From positions 30,631 through 94,630 of the forward strand of contig CAMBEQ010000003.1 of assembly GCA_945865545.1 (NCBI GenBank): a DNA stretch of 64,000 nt. Direction: 5' to 3'. The position numbers and the translations under genes are program-made. This document shows, piece after piece, positions 48,581 through 57,542 of this stretch (the first letter of the stretch is position 1; every line of letters begins with the position of its first letter). The DNA is from Sediminibacterium ginsengisoli. Lineage in GTDB: Bacteria > Bacteroidota > Bacteroidia > Chitinophagales > Chitinophagaceae. The notes beneath the pieces are model-generated. The model was given only the letters and a program-made list of their open reading frames with translations, made no database searches and was not told the origin of the DNA.

Positions 48581-49816
48581 ATGGCTAAAACAGAAACAGT
48601 ACATTGTTCATTTTGTGGTCGCAACCGGGATGAGGTTAAAATACTTATTGCGGGTACCGACGGGCACATCTGTGAAAACTGTATCGAACATGCCCATGAA
48701 ATTATTCAAAAAGAATTTCATCAGAAAAAAGCCGAGGGCAAAGCCGGTACTTTAAAAGTACAAAAACCAATGGCTATAAAAGCCTTCATGGATCAATACA
48801 TTATTGGCCAAGATGAGGCTAAAAAAATATTATGTGTTGCTGTGTACAATCATTTTAAGAGAATTAATTTACCAGTAACTACCAAAAACGAAGTGGAGAT
48901 AGAGAAAAGTAATGTAATTATGATTGGCGAAACAGGAACGGGTAAAACCTTGTTGGCTAAAACCATTGCCAAGCTTTTGAATGTTCCTTTTGCTATTGTA
49001 GATGCGACAGTTTTCACCGAAGCGGGGTATGTAGGAGAAGATGTGGAGAGCATGCTTACACGTTTATTACAAAACTGCGATTATGATGTAGAAGCAGCAC
49101 AAAGAGGTATTGTATATATTGATGAAATAGATAAAATTGCGCGTAAAAGTGATAACGCCTCTATTACGCGTGACGTAAGTGGAGAAGGGGTACAACAAAG
49201 CTTATTGAAAATGTTGGAAGGTACCGATGTATTAGTACCTCCTCAAGGTGGCAGAAAGCATCCCGATCAAAAAATGATTAAAGTGGACACTAAAAATATA
49301 TTATTTATTTGCGGTGGTGCTTTTGATGGCATTGATAAAATTATTGCACGTCGTATTAATACCAATGCTATTGGATTTAGTGTCAATAAAGAAGAACAAG
49401 AATTACAACGTAAAAATTTATTACGTTTTGTTAATGCACAAGACATTAAAAGTTTTGGTCTTATCCCTGAGTTATTGGGACGTTTGCCTATTATTACCCA
49501 TTTGGAACCTCTAGATGCGGCCACTTTAAGAAGCATTTTAACAGAGCCTAAAAATGCACTCATCAAACAATACACTCAATTGTTTGCCATTGAGAAAATT
49601 AAATTAACGATAGCACCTGAGGTTTTTGAATTCATTGTTGAAAAAGCAATGGAATACAAATTAGGTGCTAGAGGACTTCGTAGTATTTGTGAATCCTTAT
49701 TTACCAATGCGATGTTTGAAATGCCTGGCACTAATATTACCGAGTTTAATGTGACCCTGGAATATGCTAAAGCCATGTTCAATAAAAGCAAATTAAGTAA
49801 GCTCAAAGCTGCTTAA
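48581..49816 (+). CDS. clpX: ATP-dependent Clp protease ATPase subunit ClpX
   Basis: ClpX unfolds tagged proteins and threads them into ClpP. The zinc-binding start has Cys 9, 12, 31 and 34. The Walker A is [15 protein letters not shown] near residue 115 and the Walker B strand is [14 protein letters not shown] near residue 180. The sensor region [15 protein letters not shown] and the [10 protein letters not shown] motif near the C-terminus are complete. The length of 411 is usual. It ends the protease run; a 52-residue gene follows 33 bases later. Confidence 0.97.
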   Translation: MAKTETVHCSFCGRNRDEVKILIAGTDGHICENCIEHAHEIIQKEFHQKKAEGKAGTLKVQKPMAIKAFMDQYIIGQDEAKKILCVAVYNHFKRINLPVTTKNEVEIEKSNVIMIGETGTGKTLLAKTIAKLLNVPFAIVDATVFTEAGYVGEDVESMLTRLLQNCDYDVEAAQRGIVYIDEIDKIARKSDNASITRDVSGEGVQQSLLKMLEGTDVLVPPQGGRKHPDQKMIKVDTKNILFICGGAFDGIDKIIARRINTNAIGFSVNKEEQELQRKNLLRFVNAQDIKSFGLIPELLGRLPIITHLEPLDAATLRSILTEPKNALIKQYTQLFAIEKIKLTIAPEVFEFIVEKAMEYKLGARGLRSICESLFTNAMFEMPGTNITEFNVTLEYAKAMFNKSKLSKLKAA

Positions 49817-49849
49817 TTTTAACTAATAATTTTATTATCCCTAATTAAA

Positions 49850-50008
49850 ATGAGTAAAATGCAAGAACTAATTGATCGTCTAGTAAAAGAAGCCAATGTT
49901 ACACCTGAACAAGCAAAACAATCTATTGAAACCATTGCTGCATTTGTAAAAGAAAAATTTCCAATGTTGGGTGGCGCAGTGAATCAAATATTTAAAGCTG
50001 GAAAATAA
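49850..50008 (+). CDS. Small helical protein, 52 residues
   Basis: The reading frame starts at the ATG at 49850 and stops at 50008. It encodes two helices with no membrane span: MQELIDRLVKEANVTPEQAK, then QSIETIAAFVKEKFPMLGG, and a short tail. The VTPEQAKQSIETIAAFV pattern resembles short alpha-helical proteins in many Bacteroidota whose function is unknown. It lies between clpX and a terminator, so it is probably the last gene of the clp transcript. Confidence 0.7.
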   Translation: MSKMQELIDRLVKEANVTPEQAKQSIETIAAFVKEKFPMLGGAVNQIFKAGK

Positions 50009-50034
50009 TTACAGCTACCAATTGCTATAAATGC

Positions 50035-50068
50035 AAATCCCGTCCAAACTACTAAGAACGGGATTTTT
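50035..50068 (+). terminator. Intrinsic terminator of the clp region
   Basis: A 9-bp stem (50035-50043 with 50058-50066), a 14-base loop and five T lie 26 bases after the 52-residue gene. Confidence 0.75.
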
Positions 50069-50153
50069 AGCAAGCAATCGTTTATTGAGGAGCTAAATCC
50101 TACACAAATCTAATTGTATTTTTTTTATAAATACAAACTATATTATTAAACGT

Positions 50154-50165
50154 ACAAGCGCTTGT
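50154..50165. promoter_or_regulatory. 12-bp perfect palindrome in a convergent gap
   Basis: ACAAGCGCTTGT is its own reverse complement. It lies between the clp terminator and the HhH gene end; a T-rich run follows on the plus strand. Weak terminator or operator; function unknown. Confidence 0.25.
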
Positions 50166-50183
50166 TATTTTTTACGACTAAAA

Positions 50184-51041
50184 TCAATCGAAGACAATTT
50201 TATTTTTTAACCATAGGGCTTGACTTTCTGTTAAATCAAATTCAATGACCAGTTCCCTCCATCCTATTTTTCCACCATGCTCTTTCTTATAGCGCAACAA
50301 CTGTTTTATTTCTTTGTCTTCAAATAGTTCAAGGATTTTCCATTGTTCAAAAGTCATCGAATTAGCCACCCATTGTTTATTCATTTTCTTTTTTACCATT
50401 AAGTGCGGCCTTAATAATTGAAAAATACTATCAGTCATTCCATATACTTTACTTATTTGATATATGGAATGGAAACCACCTAGGTACTGCTTATATTGTA
50501 GCAATCTGTCTATTACCTTTTTGGATAATTTAGTTTGAGCCTCCCACTCCAATTCTGTAGCTTCATTGATATCGATAGTCCAACCAATTTCTTTAAAACG
50601 ATCCTTCCCATTTAAGAAATACCCATTGGATTTCCCATATGCATTATATCTATACCGATTCCATTTTAATTGATCCCTTTTTTCATTGCTTGAAATGCTT
50701 ACATAAGGCATTAATTTTTCGACGAGTTCTTTTTTTAACCCATACCAATGTCCTAAATCTTCTTTTTGGTAAAACCGCCCACCCTTATTTCTATAACGAA
50801 GTAAGGTACTTATTTGCCGAGGCGGAATACCCAGCAGCAAAGCATGTGCACTATCTAAGCTATTGGGATCAAAATTAAATAACACATATTCCTTTTGTGT
50901 CTTAATTTGTTTTTCTTTAAGAATTGGCTTCGGAAGTAGTACACTCATTAATATACTTAAAAGCAATATCAACCCTAATACAATGATCCCCTTCTGTTCT
51001 TTTATGGAAAATAAAAAATAGGACTTCCAATGGTGTTGCAT
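50184..51041 (-). CDS. Membrane-anchored protein with three helix-hairpin-helix repeats
   Basis: A membrane segment at about residues 18-38 (IIVLGLILLLSILMSVLLP) is followed by three ComEA-like helix-hairpin-helix units: FDPNSLDSAHALLLGIPPRQ to about residue 120, IDINEATELEWEAQTKLSK to about 220, and a last unit (TFEQWKILELFEDKEIKQL) to the end. Each carries the pattern LLxYKxxxGGF or similar (LLRYRNKGGRF, LLQYKQYLGGF, LLRYKKEHGGK). HhH units of this kind bind DNA non-specifically in ComEA, so a role in DNA uptake or in protein binding at the membrane is possible but unproven. The ATG at 51041 is preferred to an upstream TTG. Confidence 0.8.
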   Translation of the reverse strand: MQHHWKSYFLFSIKEQKGIIVLGLILLLSILMSVLLPKPILKEKQIKTQKEYVLFNFDPNSLDSAHALLLGIPPRQISTLLRYRNKGGRFYQKEDLGHWYGLKKELVEKLMPYVSISSNEKRDQLKWNRYRYNAYGKSNGYFLNGKDRFKEIGWTIDINEATELEWEAQTKLSKKVIDRLLQYKQYLGGFHSIYQISKVYGMTDSIFQLLRPHLMVKKKMNKQWVANSMTFEQWKILELFEDKEIKQLLRYKKEHGGKIGWRELVIEFDLTESQALWLKNKIVFD

Positions 51042-51118
51042 GTTAAAATTTAACACTAGATACAACCATTGTTATGTTTTAAAACAAGTATAAATACCTT
51101 GAATTTAAATTAAAATAA

Positions 51119-51886
51119 TTATTCAATGGAAAATTGAAGACCATCATAGGCTAAATGAACCCCCTTAGGCAAATTGCTTTCTACCTGCTGGTGCAATCCT
51201 ATTTGATGACTAAAATGAATCAAATACACCTGCGGTATGCCTAATGGCTGTATTAATTCTAAGGCTTGTTCTAGGTTATAATGAGTTGGATGCGTTTGCT
51301 TTCGAAGTGCATTTAAAATAAGAATCTTAGATCCTTTTATTTTTTCTATTTCTGAAGCTGGGATAAAATTAGCATCGGTAATATATGTAAAGTCGCCCAT
51401 CCTAAAACCCAAAACGGGCATTTCTCTGTGCATGACTTGAATGGGTTGAAACGGAATATCACCAATTGTAAATGGATCCTGCCCAATGGTAATTAATTCC
51501 ATTTCGGGAAGGCCTAGGTCTTTGTCTTTTTCAAATGCATAATAAAAATCACGCTTAATAGCTACTTGAGTTATTTCATTAGCATAAATGGGCATCGACT
51601 TTTTTGAAAAAAAATTAAATGGTCTAATATCGTCTAAGCCAGCATAATGATCGCGGTGCGGATGGGTAAATACAATCGCATCTATTTGAGTGGTTTGCGT
51701 GCGCAACATTTGGTACCTAAAATCGGGTGTGGTATCTATGACTACCGTCGTCGTTTTACTTTGAATTTTAATGCTGGTTCTTAACCTTTTGTCTTTAACA
51801 TCTGTCGAAGTACAAACAGCGCAATCACATCCAATGAGTGGAACCCCGGTGCTGGTGCCCGAACCTAAAATGGTAATGTCTAACAA
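51119..51886 (-). CDS. MBL-fold metallo-hydrolase (PhnP-like)
   Basis: A metallo-beta-lactamase fold enzyme. The start is typical, MLDITILGSGTSTGVPLIGCDC. The metal motif HxHxDH is FTHPHRDHYAGLDDIRP near residue 75, and a VMHREMPVLGFRM segment near 150 gives the later ligand. Two Cys close to the start (CDCAVC) resemble the zinc-binding loop of the PhnP phosphodiesterase group, though the phn genes are absent, so the role here is open. The length of 255 is usual. The gene upstream lies 44 bases or so before it on the same strand. Confidence 0.88.
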   Translation of the reverse strand: MLDITILGSGTSTGVPLIGCDCAVCTSTDVKDKRLRTSIKIQSKTTTVVIDTTPDFRYQMLRTQTTQIDAIVFTHPHRDHYAGLDDIRPFNFFSKKSMPIYANEITQVAIKRDFYYAFEKDKDLGLPEMELITIGQDPFTIGDIPFQPIQVMHREMPVLGFRMGDFTYITDANFIPASEIEKIKGSKILILNALRKQTHPTHYNLEQALELIQPLGIPQVYLIHFSHQIGLHQQVESNLPKGVHLAYDGLQFSIE

Positions 51887-51929
51887 GTTATAAAATATTT
51901 ACAGGAAACTATTCTTGCCCCAATAGGAA

Positions 51930-52202
51930 CTATGCTTCCGTTAAAGAAAGTCGTTTTACTTCGGTATATAATTTTTGAGAATCGTGGGTCAGCTTATCAA
52001 AATGAATGTCTAAAATAGGAATCAATTCTAATAAAGTATTAATGCGGGCCTCTAAGTTCAAAAACTTATTCAATACCACAATTCTTTTGGCTTCTAGCAA
52101 ACACCAACCACTTTGAAAATTCCCTCTTTCATAGCGCACTACAAAATCTGATTCACCTAAAATATCTTCTAATTTGTCTAATGTAGTTTGAGTCAATTTC
52201 AT
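51930..52202 (-). CDS. Conserved small hypothetical protein, 90 residues
   Basis: No named family comes to mind, but the pattern is like a small protein widespread in Bacteroidota. It is a mixed alpha/beta protein with no signal peptide: LDKLEDILGESDFVVRYERG, then FQSGWCLLEAKRIVVLNKFLN and a long helix ARINTLLELIPIL. Two starts are possible, 52211 and 52202; the second (MKLTQTTL) is preferred. It has its own promoter and precedes the MBL gene. Confidence 0.75.
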   Translation of the reverse strand: MKLTQTTLDKLEDILGESDFVVRYERGNFQSGWCLLEAKRIVVLNKFLNLEARINTLLELIPILDIHFDKLTHDSQKLYTEVKRLSLTEA

Positions 52203-52238
52203 AGTAAGCATTGATTTTTAGTGTAGTAAGTAACGCTA

Positions 52239-52246
52239 CAAAGATA
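52239..52246 (-). promoter_or_regulatory. -7 box of the 90-residue gene
   Basis: Minus-strand TATCTTTG, an exact consensus match, lies 28-37 bases before the possible starts. It is back to back with the HD gene promoter. Confidence 0.6.
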
Positions 52247-52299
52247 GTTTTTTGTTAAGCCGCTCATTTAAATATAAGCGCAGAGTTATTCACATTTCG

Positions 52300-52307
52300 T
52301 ACCTTTG
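52300..52307 (+). promoter_or_regulatory. -7 box of the HD hydrolase gene
   Basis: TACCTTTG, an exact consensus match, ends 17 bases before the ATG at 52324. The upstream in-frame starts would fall before the promoter. Confidence 0.65.
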
Positions 52308-52323
52308 TGAACACAAATTAACT

Positions 52324-53553
52324 ATGGCTTTTACACATCGAAAAATTGTCAACGACCCGGTGCATGGTTTTATTACCATCAATGATCCATTAATTTTCGA
52401 ATTAATCAATCATCCATTTTATCAACGCCTAAGAAGAATCCAACAAATGGCTTTGGCTCAGCTAGTCTACCCAGGCGCCGTGCATACTCGTTTACATCAT
52501 TCTTTAGGGGCCTACCATTTAATGTGTATTGCTATTAATGAGCTCACCGACAAAGGCATTGAAATTACAAAGGAAGAAGCACAGGCTGCAAAAGTGGCCA
52601 TCTTATTACATGATATTGGACATGGCCCTTTTTCCCATGCATTAGAAAATATTTTACTGAAAGGAGTAAGCCATGAAGATTTATCCTTGCTCATCATGCA
52701 GCATCTTAATGAGGCGCCCAATGAAATTTTAAAAGGACAGCTACATTTAGCGATACAAATTTTCACCAATCAATATCCTAAAAAGTTCTTGCATCAACTT
52801 ATTAGCGGGCAGCTCGATGTGGACCGATTGGATTATTTATCCAGGGATAGCTTTTTCACCGGCGTAAGCGAAGGCGTGGTGGGTTACGAGCGTATTTTAA
52901 AAATGCTTACGGTTCACCATAACGAACTAGTGGTAGAAGAAAAAGGAATTAATAGTGTAGAGAAATTTCTAATGTCCCGAAGATTAATGTACTGGCAAGT
53001 ATACCAACATAAGACCGTAGTGGCTTCTGAAAATATGTTAGTGAAAATTATTGAGCGTGCTCAATTATTATTTCAACAAAAAGAGGATGCCGTAAAAACA
53101 GGAAGCATTTTGGATTATTTTTTAGGCGAATTCAATGGCGATTTAAAAAATATAAATTTAAACGCTTACTGCCAATTAGACGATACAGATATACTTTTTG
53201 CCATCAAACAATGGCAACACCATCAGGACCCTATCTTATCTTTATTATGCAAAAGACTCTTGAACAGACAAGGCTTTAAATGCATTATGCAATCTGATCC
53301 TATTTCTAATAAACAATGGGAAGAAGCTTACCAATTGGTAAAATCAAAATTTCCTTTTGAGGATAAAGACCTAGCTTTTTTATGTTTTAAAGGCACAGCC
53401 AGCAATACCTTGTACAAGAATGACAATGAAACCATTAAAATTTTGCTAAAATCGGGTGAAATCACCTCTATTTCACAAATTCAAAACGCATTAATCATTG
53501 AAAGTCTTTCTGCACCGGTTAAAAAATTTTACATTTGCTTACTTAAGGAATAA
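52324..53553 (+). CDS. HD-domain phosphohydrolase
   Basis: An HD superfamily hydrolase of the group related to dGTPases. The start is the ATG at 52324 (MAFTHRKIVNDPVHG). The metal ligands are in RLHHSLGAYHLM near residue 58 and in LLHDIGHGPFSHALE near 99, and the later Asp is in GQLDVDRLDYLSRDSFF near 163. The length of 409 fits. In Bacteroidota such a gene commonly lies upstream of lpxD, as here with 23 bases between, though its substrate is not known. Confidence 0.9.
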   Translation: MAFTHRKIVNDPVHGFITINDPLIFELINHPFYQRLRRIQQMALAQLVYPGAVHTRLHHSLGAYHLMCIAINELTDKGIEITKEEAQAAKVAILLHDIGHGPFSHALENILLKGVSHEDLSLLIMQHLNEAPNEILKGQLHLAIQIFTNQYPKKFLHQLISGQLDVDRLDYLSRDSFFTGVSEGVVGYERILKMLTVHHNELVVEEKGINSVEKFLMSRRLMYWQVYQHKTVVASENMLVKIIERAQLLFQQKEDAVKTGSILDYFLGEFNGDLKNINLNAYCQLDDTDILFAIKQWQHHQDPILSLLCKRLLNRQGFKCIMQSDPISNKQWEEAYQLVKSKFPFEDKDLAFLCFKGTASNTLYKNDNETIKILLKSGEITSISQIQNALIIESLSAPVKKFYICLLKE

Positions 53554-53576
53554 GCCCCCAATTCAAATAATTACAC

Positions 53577-54623
53577 ATGCTATCATTTAGTGCCCAACAG
53601 ATTGCTTTGATGATTCAAGGAAAAATAGAAGGTGATGCAGCGGTGACAGTGAATCAATTTGCTAAAATAGAATCGGCATTAGTTGGAGAAATTTCTTTCT
53701 TAGCCAATCCTAAATACGAAGATTTTTTATACCAATCCAAAGCCTCAATTATTATCGTCAATGAAAGCTTGGAACTTAAAAAACCAGTTAGCACTACTTT
53801 AATAAGAGTGCCGGATGCTTACGCCGCTTTTGCTACTTTACTTACAAAATACCAAGAACTAAAAACGCAAAATTTAACCGGCATACAAACCCCTTCCTTT
53901 ATTGCGCCTTCTGTAAAATTGGGTAAAGATCATTTTGTGGCCGCATTTGCTTATTTGGGTGAAGGGGTGAAAATTGGTGATCAAGTAAAAATATTCCCCA
54001 ATGTGATGATTGGAGACAATGTACTTATTGGTAACAATGTTATCTTACATCCCGGTGTAATTATTTATGCAGATTGTATTTTAGGAAATAATATTATCAT
54101 TCATGCGGGTGCCGTCATTGGAAGTGATGGATTTGGTTTTGCACCTACTGCAGAGGGTAGTTATCAAAAAGTACCACAGTTAGGCAATGTTCTTATTGAG
54201 GACGATGTTGAAATTGGCGCGAATACCACCATCGATCGTGCCACTATTGGATCAACCATTATTAAAAAAGGTGTTAAGCTAGATAACCTTGTTCAAATTG
54301 CACATAATGTAGAAGTAGGTCAACATACGGTGATTGCTGCTCAAGTGGGTTTAAGTGGAAGTACCAAAGTCGGGAAAGGGGTAATGATGGGTGGTCAATC
54401 AGGGGCTGCAGGTCATTTAACCATCGCCGATGGGGTTAAAGTGGCTGCCAGAAGTGGCATCACTAAAACTATTGATAAGGCCAATGCTACCATTACAGGA
54501 TTCCCCGCAGCAGAGCATAGTACCGCTTTAAGAGCCCAAATACACCTTAAAAACCTTCCTAACCTTGAAAAAAGGGTTAAAGAATTGGAAATATTAGTTA
54601 AACAACTGTCTCAAAAAGGGTAA
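53577..54623 (+). CDS. lpxD: UDP-3-O-acylglucosamine N-acyltransferase
   Basis: LpxD adds the second 3-hydroxyacyl chain in lipid A synthesis, after LpxC. The N-terminal uridine-binding domain ([17 protein letters not shown]) is followed by hexapeptide repeats of the left-handed beta-helix ([23 protein letters not shown]). The catalytic region [10 protein letters not shown] and a C-terminal helix follow. The catalytic His is expected in [16 protein letters not shown] near residue 240. The length of 348 is normal. It heads lpxD, lpxC-fabZ, lpxA. Confidence 0.95.
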   Translation: MLSFSAQQIALMIQGKIEGDAAVTVNQFAKIESALVGEISFLANPKYEDFLYQSKASIIIVNESLELKKPVSTTLIRVPDAYAAFATLLTKYQELKTQNLTGIQTPSFIAPSVKLGKDHFVAAFAYLGEGVKIGDQVKIFPNVMIGDNVLIGNNVILHPGVIIYADCILGNNIIIHAGAVIGSDGFGFAPTAEGSYQKVPQLGNVLIEDDVEIGANTTIDRATIGSTIIKKGVKLDNLVQIAHNVEVGQHTVIAAQVGLSGSTKVGKGVMMGGQSGAAGHLTIADGVKVAARSGITKTIDKANATITGFPAAEHSTALRAQIHLKNLPNLEKRVKELEILVKQLSQKG

Positions 54624-54666
54624 TTCAGCCTAATTTTGCTGAAAATCATCACTTTAAGTAAGTGAT
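54624..54666 (+). promoter_or_regulatory. Two tandem hairpins before lpxC-fabZ
   Basis: TTCAGC/GCTGAA (54624-54629 with 54638-54643) and ATCACTT/AAGTGAT (54648-54654 with 54660-54666) are perfect stems in the 61-base gap between the lpxD stop and the lpxC-fabZ start. Neither has a T-run, so they are not ordinary terminators. Confidence 0.4.
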
Positions 54667-54684
54667 CAAATAAACCAATAAAGC

Positions 54685-56094
54685 ATGGACCAAAATTTCA
54701 ACCCGGATAAGCAACATACCATCAGCAAAAGTATCAGCATTAGCGGTACTGGTTTGCATACCGGCGTATTAGTGGACATGACCTTAAATCCAGCCAACCC
54801 AGGTTTTGGCTATCAATTTCAAAGGATCGACTTACCGAACCAACCCATCATCAAAGCAGATTGCGATTTAGTAACAGACACTAGCCGTGGAACCACTTTG
54901 CAAGTGGGTGATGCTAAAGTAAGTACCGTAGAACATATTTTAGCCGCATTGGTTGGCTTAGGAATAGATAATGTTTTAATTAAAGTAAACGGTCCTGAAA
55001 TACCAATCATTGATGGTAGCTCAGCCCCCTTTATAGAAAAAATTGAAAAAGCAGGCGTATTAGAACAAGACGCCGCTAAGGCTTGGTATAGTATTGATGA
55101 AAATATTTTTCATTACGATGATGAGAAGAGAGTTGAGATGGTGGCTTTGCCCGCACTCGATTATCAAATTACTACATTAATTGATTTCAATAGCCCCGTA
55201 TTAGGAACACAACACGCGGCATTAAAAACCATTAAAGATTTTAAAACAGAAATTGCCCCTTGTAGAACTTTTTGTTTTTTACATGAACTAGAAGCTTTAC
55301 TTGAAAACGATTTAATTAAAGGCGGCGATATCAATAACGCAATTGTAGTAGTAGACAAACCTGTCTCTAAACAAGAAATAGCTCGATTGGCAAAAGTGTT
55401 TAAGAAAGAGAACATTGAAGTAAAAAGCGAAGGTTATTTAAACAATCTTGAATTAAGATTTCCCAATGAACCTGCTAGACATAAATTATTAGACGTGGTG
55501 GGTGATTTAGCTTTAATAGGCTATCCCATCAAAGCCCGCATCATTGCCAACAGACCCGGACATAGCAGCAATGTGGAGTTTGCAAAAAAAATTAAACAGT
55601 ACATTAAAAAAAATAAACACGTTAAAGATGTTCCGGTGTACGATGCTACCATACCTCCTGTGTTTAATTTTGAACAAATAGAAAAAACATTACCCCATCG
55701 TCATCCATTTTTATTTGTAGATAAAATCATTGAATTAACCGATACCGTAATTGTGGGTGTTAAAAATGTCACTTTTAACGAATGGTTTTTCCCAGGACAC
55801 TTTCCAGGCAATCCAGTGATGCCAGGTGTTTTGCAAATTGAAGCCTTGGCTCAAACTGGCGGAATTTTATGCATTAATGCCATGCCTAAAGGCGAATACG
55901 ATACTTATTTTTTGAAAATTGACAATTGCAAATTCAAACAAATGGTAAGACCTGGTGATACCATGTTGTTAAAAATGGAACTCACTGCACCAATTAGAAG
56001 AGGTATTTGTGAAATGCGCGGCACCGTGTATGTAGGCGGCAAAGTAACTACAGAAGCCGACTTAGTCGCACAGGTAATCAAAAGAGCAGAATAA
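54685..56094 (+). CDS. lpxC-fabZ: Bifunctional LpxC deacetylase / FabZ dehydratase
   Basis: Two enzymes in one chain, a known Bacteroidota fusion. Residues 1-310 are LpxC, the zinc deacetylase that commits UDP-acyl-GlcNAc to lipid A: HTISKSISISGTGLHTG, the first zinc His in STVEHILAALVGLG, IPIIDGSSAPFI, FCFLHELEALLE and the late ARHKLLDVVGDLALIG with zinc His and Asp. Residues 325-469 are FabZ, which dehydrates 3-hydroxyacyl-ACP: LPHRHPFLFVDKI with the catalytic His, then PGHFPGNPVMPGVLQIEALAQTGG. The fusion joins the two enzymes that compete for 3-hydroxyacyl-ACP. The length of 469 is as expected. Confidence 0.97.
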   Translation: MDQNFNPDKQHTISKSISISGTGLHTGVLVDMTLNPANPGFGYQFQRIDLPNQPIIKADCDLVTDTSRGTTLQVGDAKVSTVEHILAALVGLGIDNVLIKVNGPEIPIIDGSSAPFIEKIEKAGVLEQDAAKAWYSIDENIFHYDDEKRVEMVALPALDYQITTLIDFNSPVLGTQHAALKTIKDFKTEIAPCRTFCFLHELEALLENDLIKGGDINNAIVVVDKPVSKQEIARLAKVFKKENIEVKSEGYLNNLELRFPNEPARHKLLDVVGDLALIGYPIKARIIANRPGHSSNVEFAKKIKQYIKKNKHVKDVPVYDATIPPVFNFEQIEKTLPHRHPFLFVDKIIELTDTVIVGVKNVTFNEWFFPGHFPGNPVMPGVLQIEALAQTGGILCINAMPKGEYDTYFLKIDNCKFKQMVRPGDTMLLKMELTAPIRRGICEMRGTVYVGGKVTTEADLVAQVIKRAE

Positions 56095-56115
56095 CAAGCG
56101 AACAAAAAAGAAATT

Positions 56116-56913
56116 ATGACCCACCCCTTTACTTATATCGACCCCAATGCGAAAATTGCACCCAATGTTAAAATTGATCCCTTTACGGTGATTCATGGAG
56201 AAGTAACTATTGGAGAAGGCACATGGATTGGAAGTAGCGTTACCATTATGAATGGTACTAAAATTGGAAAAAATTGCCGCATATTTCCGGGAGCTGTTAT
56301 CGGCGCCGATCCACAAGATTTAAAATTTAACGGGGAAAAAACAACTGTTGAAATTGGAGACGGTACCACCATTAGAGAATTTGTGACCATCAACCGTGGA
56401 ACTTCTGATAGATGGATAACTAAAGTGGGTAACAATTGTTTGATTATGGCGTATAGTCATATTGCGCATGATTGTATTATTGGAAATCATTGTATTTTAA
56501 GCAATAGCGTTCAAATTGCAGGGCATGTTACTTTAGGCGACTATGCTTGGATAGCGGGTGTGAGTGCGGTGCATCAATTCGTAAACATTGGTCAACACGC
56601 CTATATTGCAGGAGGTAGCTTGGTGAGTAAAGATGTCCCCCCCTATATTAAAGCAGTACGTAATCCATTAAGTTATGGTGGTGTAAATAGTGTTGGACTA
56701 AAGAGAAGAGGATTTGACTTAGAAAAAATTAATCACATACTTGATATTTACAGATACATATTTAGCAAAGGAATGAATACCACTCAAGCACTAGAATTTA
56801 TTGAAGAAGAAATTCCAGCCACCGACGAGCGCGACGAAATTGTAACCTTTATTAGAGAAAGCGGACGTGGTGTTATTAAAAGATTTGGCAAAGGAGTGGT
56901 TGAAGAAGATTAA
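56116..56913 (+). CDS. lpxA: UDP-N-acetylglucosamine acyltransferase
   Basis: LpxA makes the first step of lipid A, moving a 3-hydroxyacyl chain to UDP-GlcNAc. The beta-helix repeats start at once (AKIAPNVKIDPFTVIHGEVTIGEGTWIG). The catalytic His is in LIMAYSHIAHDCIIGN near residue 120, and IAGVSAVHQFVNIGQHAYI and the C-terminal GLKRRGFDLEKI follow. The length of 265 is standard. It begins 21 bases after lpxC-fabZ, and the ABC ATPase begins 2 bases after it. Confidence 0.97.
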   Translation: MTHPFTYIDPNAKIAPNVKIDPFTVIHGEVTIGEGTWIGSSVTIMNGTKIGKNCRIFPGAVIGADPQDLKFNGEKTTVEIGDGTTIREFVTINRGTSDRWITKVGNNCLIMAYSHIAHDCIIGNHCILSNSVQIAGHVTLGDYAWIAGVSAVHQFVNIGQHAYIAGGSLVSKDVPPYIKAVRNPLSYGGVNSVGLKRRGFDLEKINHILDIYRYIFSKGMNTTQALEFIEEEIPATDERDEIVTFIRESGRGVIKRFGKGVVEED

Positions 56914-56915
56914 TC

Positions 56916-57542
56916 ATGACAAAAATTAACCTCACAGAAGCGGGTAAAAGGTTTAACAAGGATTGGATATTCTCCAATCTCAATTTTAATTTTAATCAAG
57001 GTGAGCATTACGCCATCATAGGAAACAACGGCTCTGGAAAAAGCACTTTACTACAAATTATTTCAGGTTATAGCACCCTTACCAAAGGCACTGTGCAATG
57101 GGAAGGACATGATGCTACCACAATTTTTCAAGACATAAGTTTTGCTGCCCCCTATCTCGAATTGGTAGAAGAGTTTACTACCCTAGAGCAAATTAATTTT
57201 CATACGCAGTTTAAGCCTTTACAAAAGCAATTAACGGTGGATCAGATCATTGAATTAATAGGTTTAAAAAAAGCTACCGATAAACAAATTAGAAATTTTA
57301 GTAGCGGCATGAAGCAAAGACTAAAATTAGCTTTGGCCATTTTTTCCGACAGCCCCATTTTATTATTAGATGAACCTTGTAGCAATTTGGATCAAGAGGG
57401 CTACGAATTATACCATCACTTAATTCAACAATATGCTTTGCATAAGTTAATTATAGTAGGAAGCAATGATAAAGAAGAATATCAATTTTGTAGCCAACAG
57501 TTAAATTTAATGGACTACAAATCAAACGAGGTCATCCACTAA
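56916..57542 (+). CDS. ABC transporter ATP-binding protein without adjacent permease
   Basis: A single nucleotide-binding domain of 208 residues: Walker A IIGNNGSGKSTLL near residue 37, the signature NFSSGMKQRLKL near 128 and Walker B PILLLDEPCSNLD near 148. No membrane gene is next to it. Position after lpxA hints at envelope or lipid transport, but that is inference, and it may serve a permease encoded elsewhere. Its stop overlaps the end of the converging ald gene by 4 bases. Confidence 0.88.
   Translation: MTKINLTEAGKRFNKDWIFSNLNFNFNQGEHYAIIGNNGSGKSTLLQIISGYSTLTKGTVQWEGHDATTIFQDISFAAPYLELVEEFTTLEQINFHTQFKPLQKQLTVDQIIELIGLKKATDKQIRNFSSGMKQRLKLALAIFSDSPILLLDEPCSNLDQEGYELYHHLIQQYALHKLIIVGSNDKEEYQFCSQQLNLMDYKSNEVIH

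Noticed and set aside
52252..52323. Upstream extension of the HD hydrolase
   Set aside because: It crosses the TACCTTTG promoter; the ATG at 52324 starts the conserved part.
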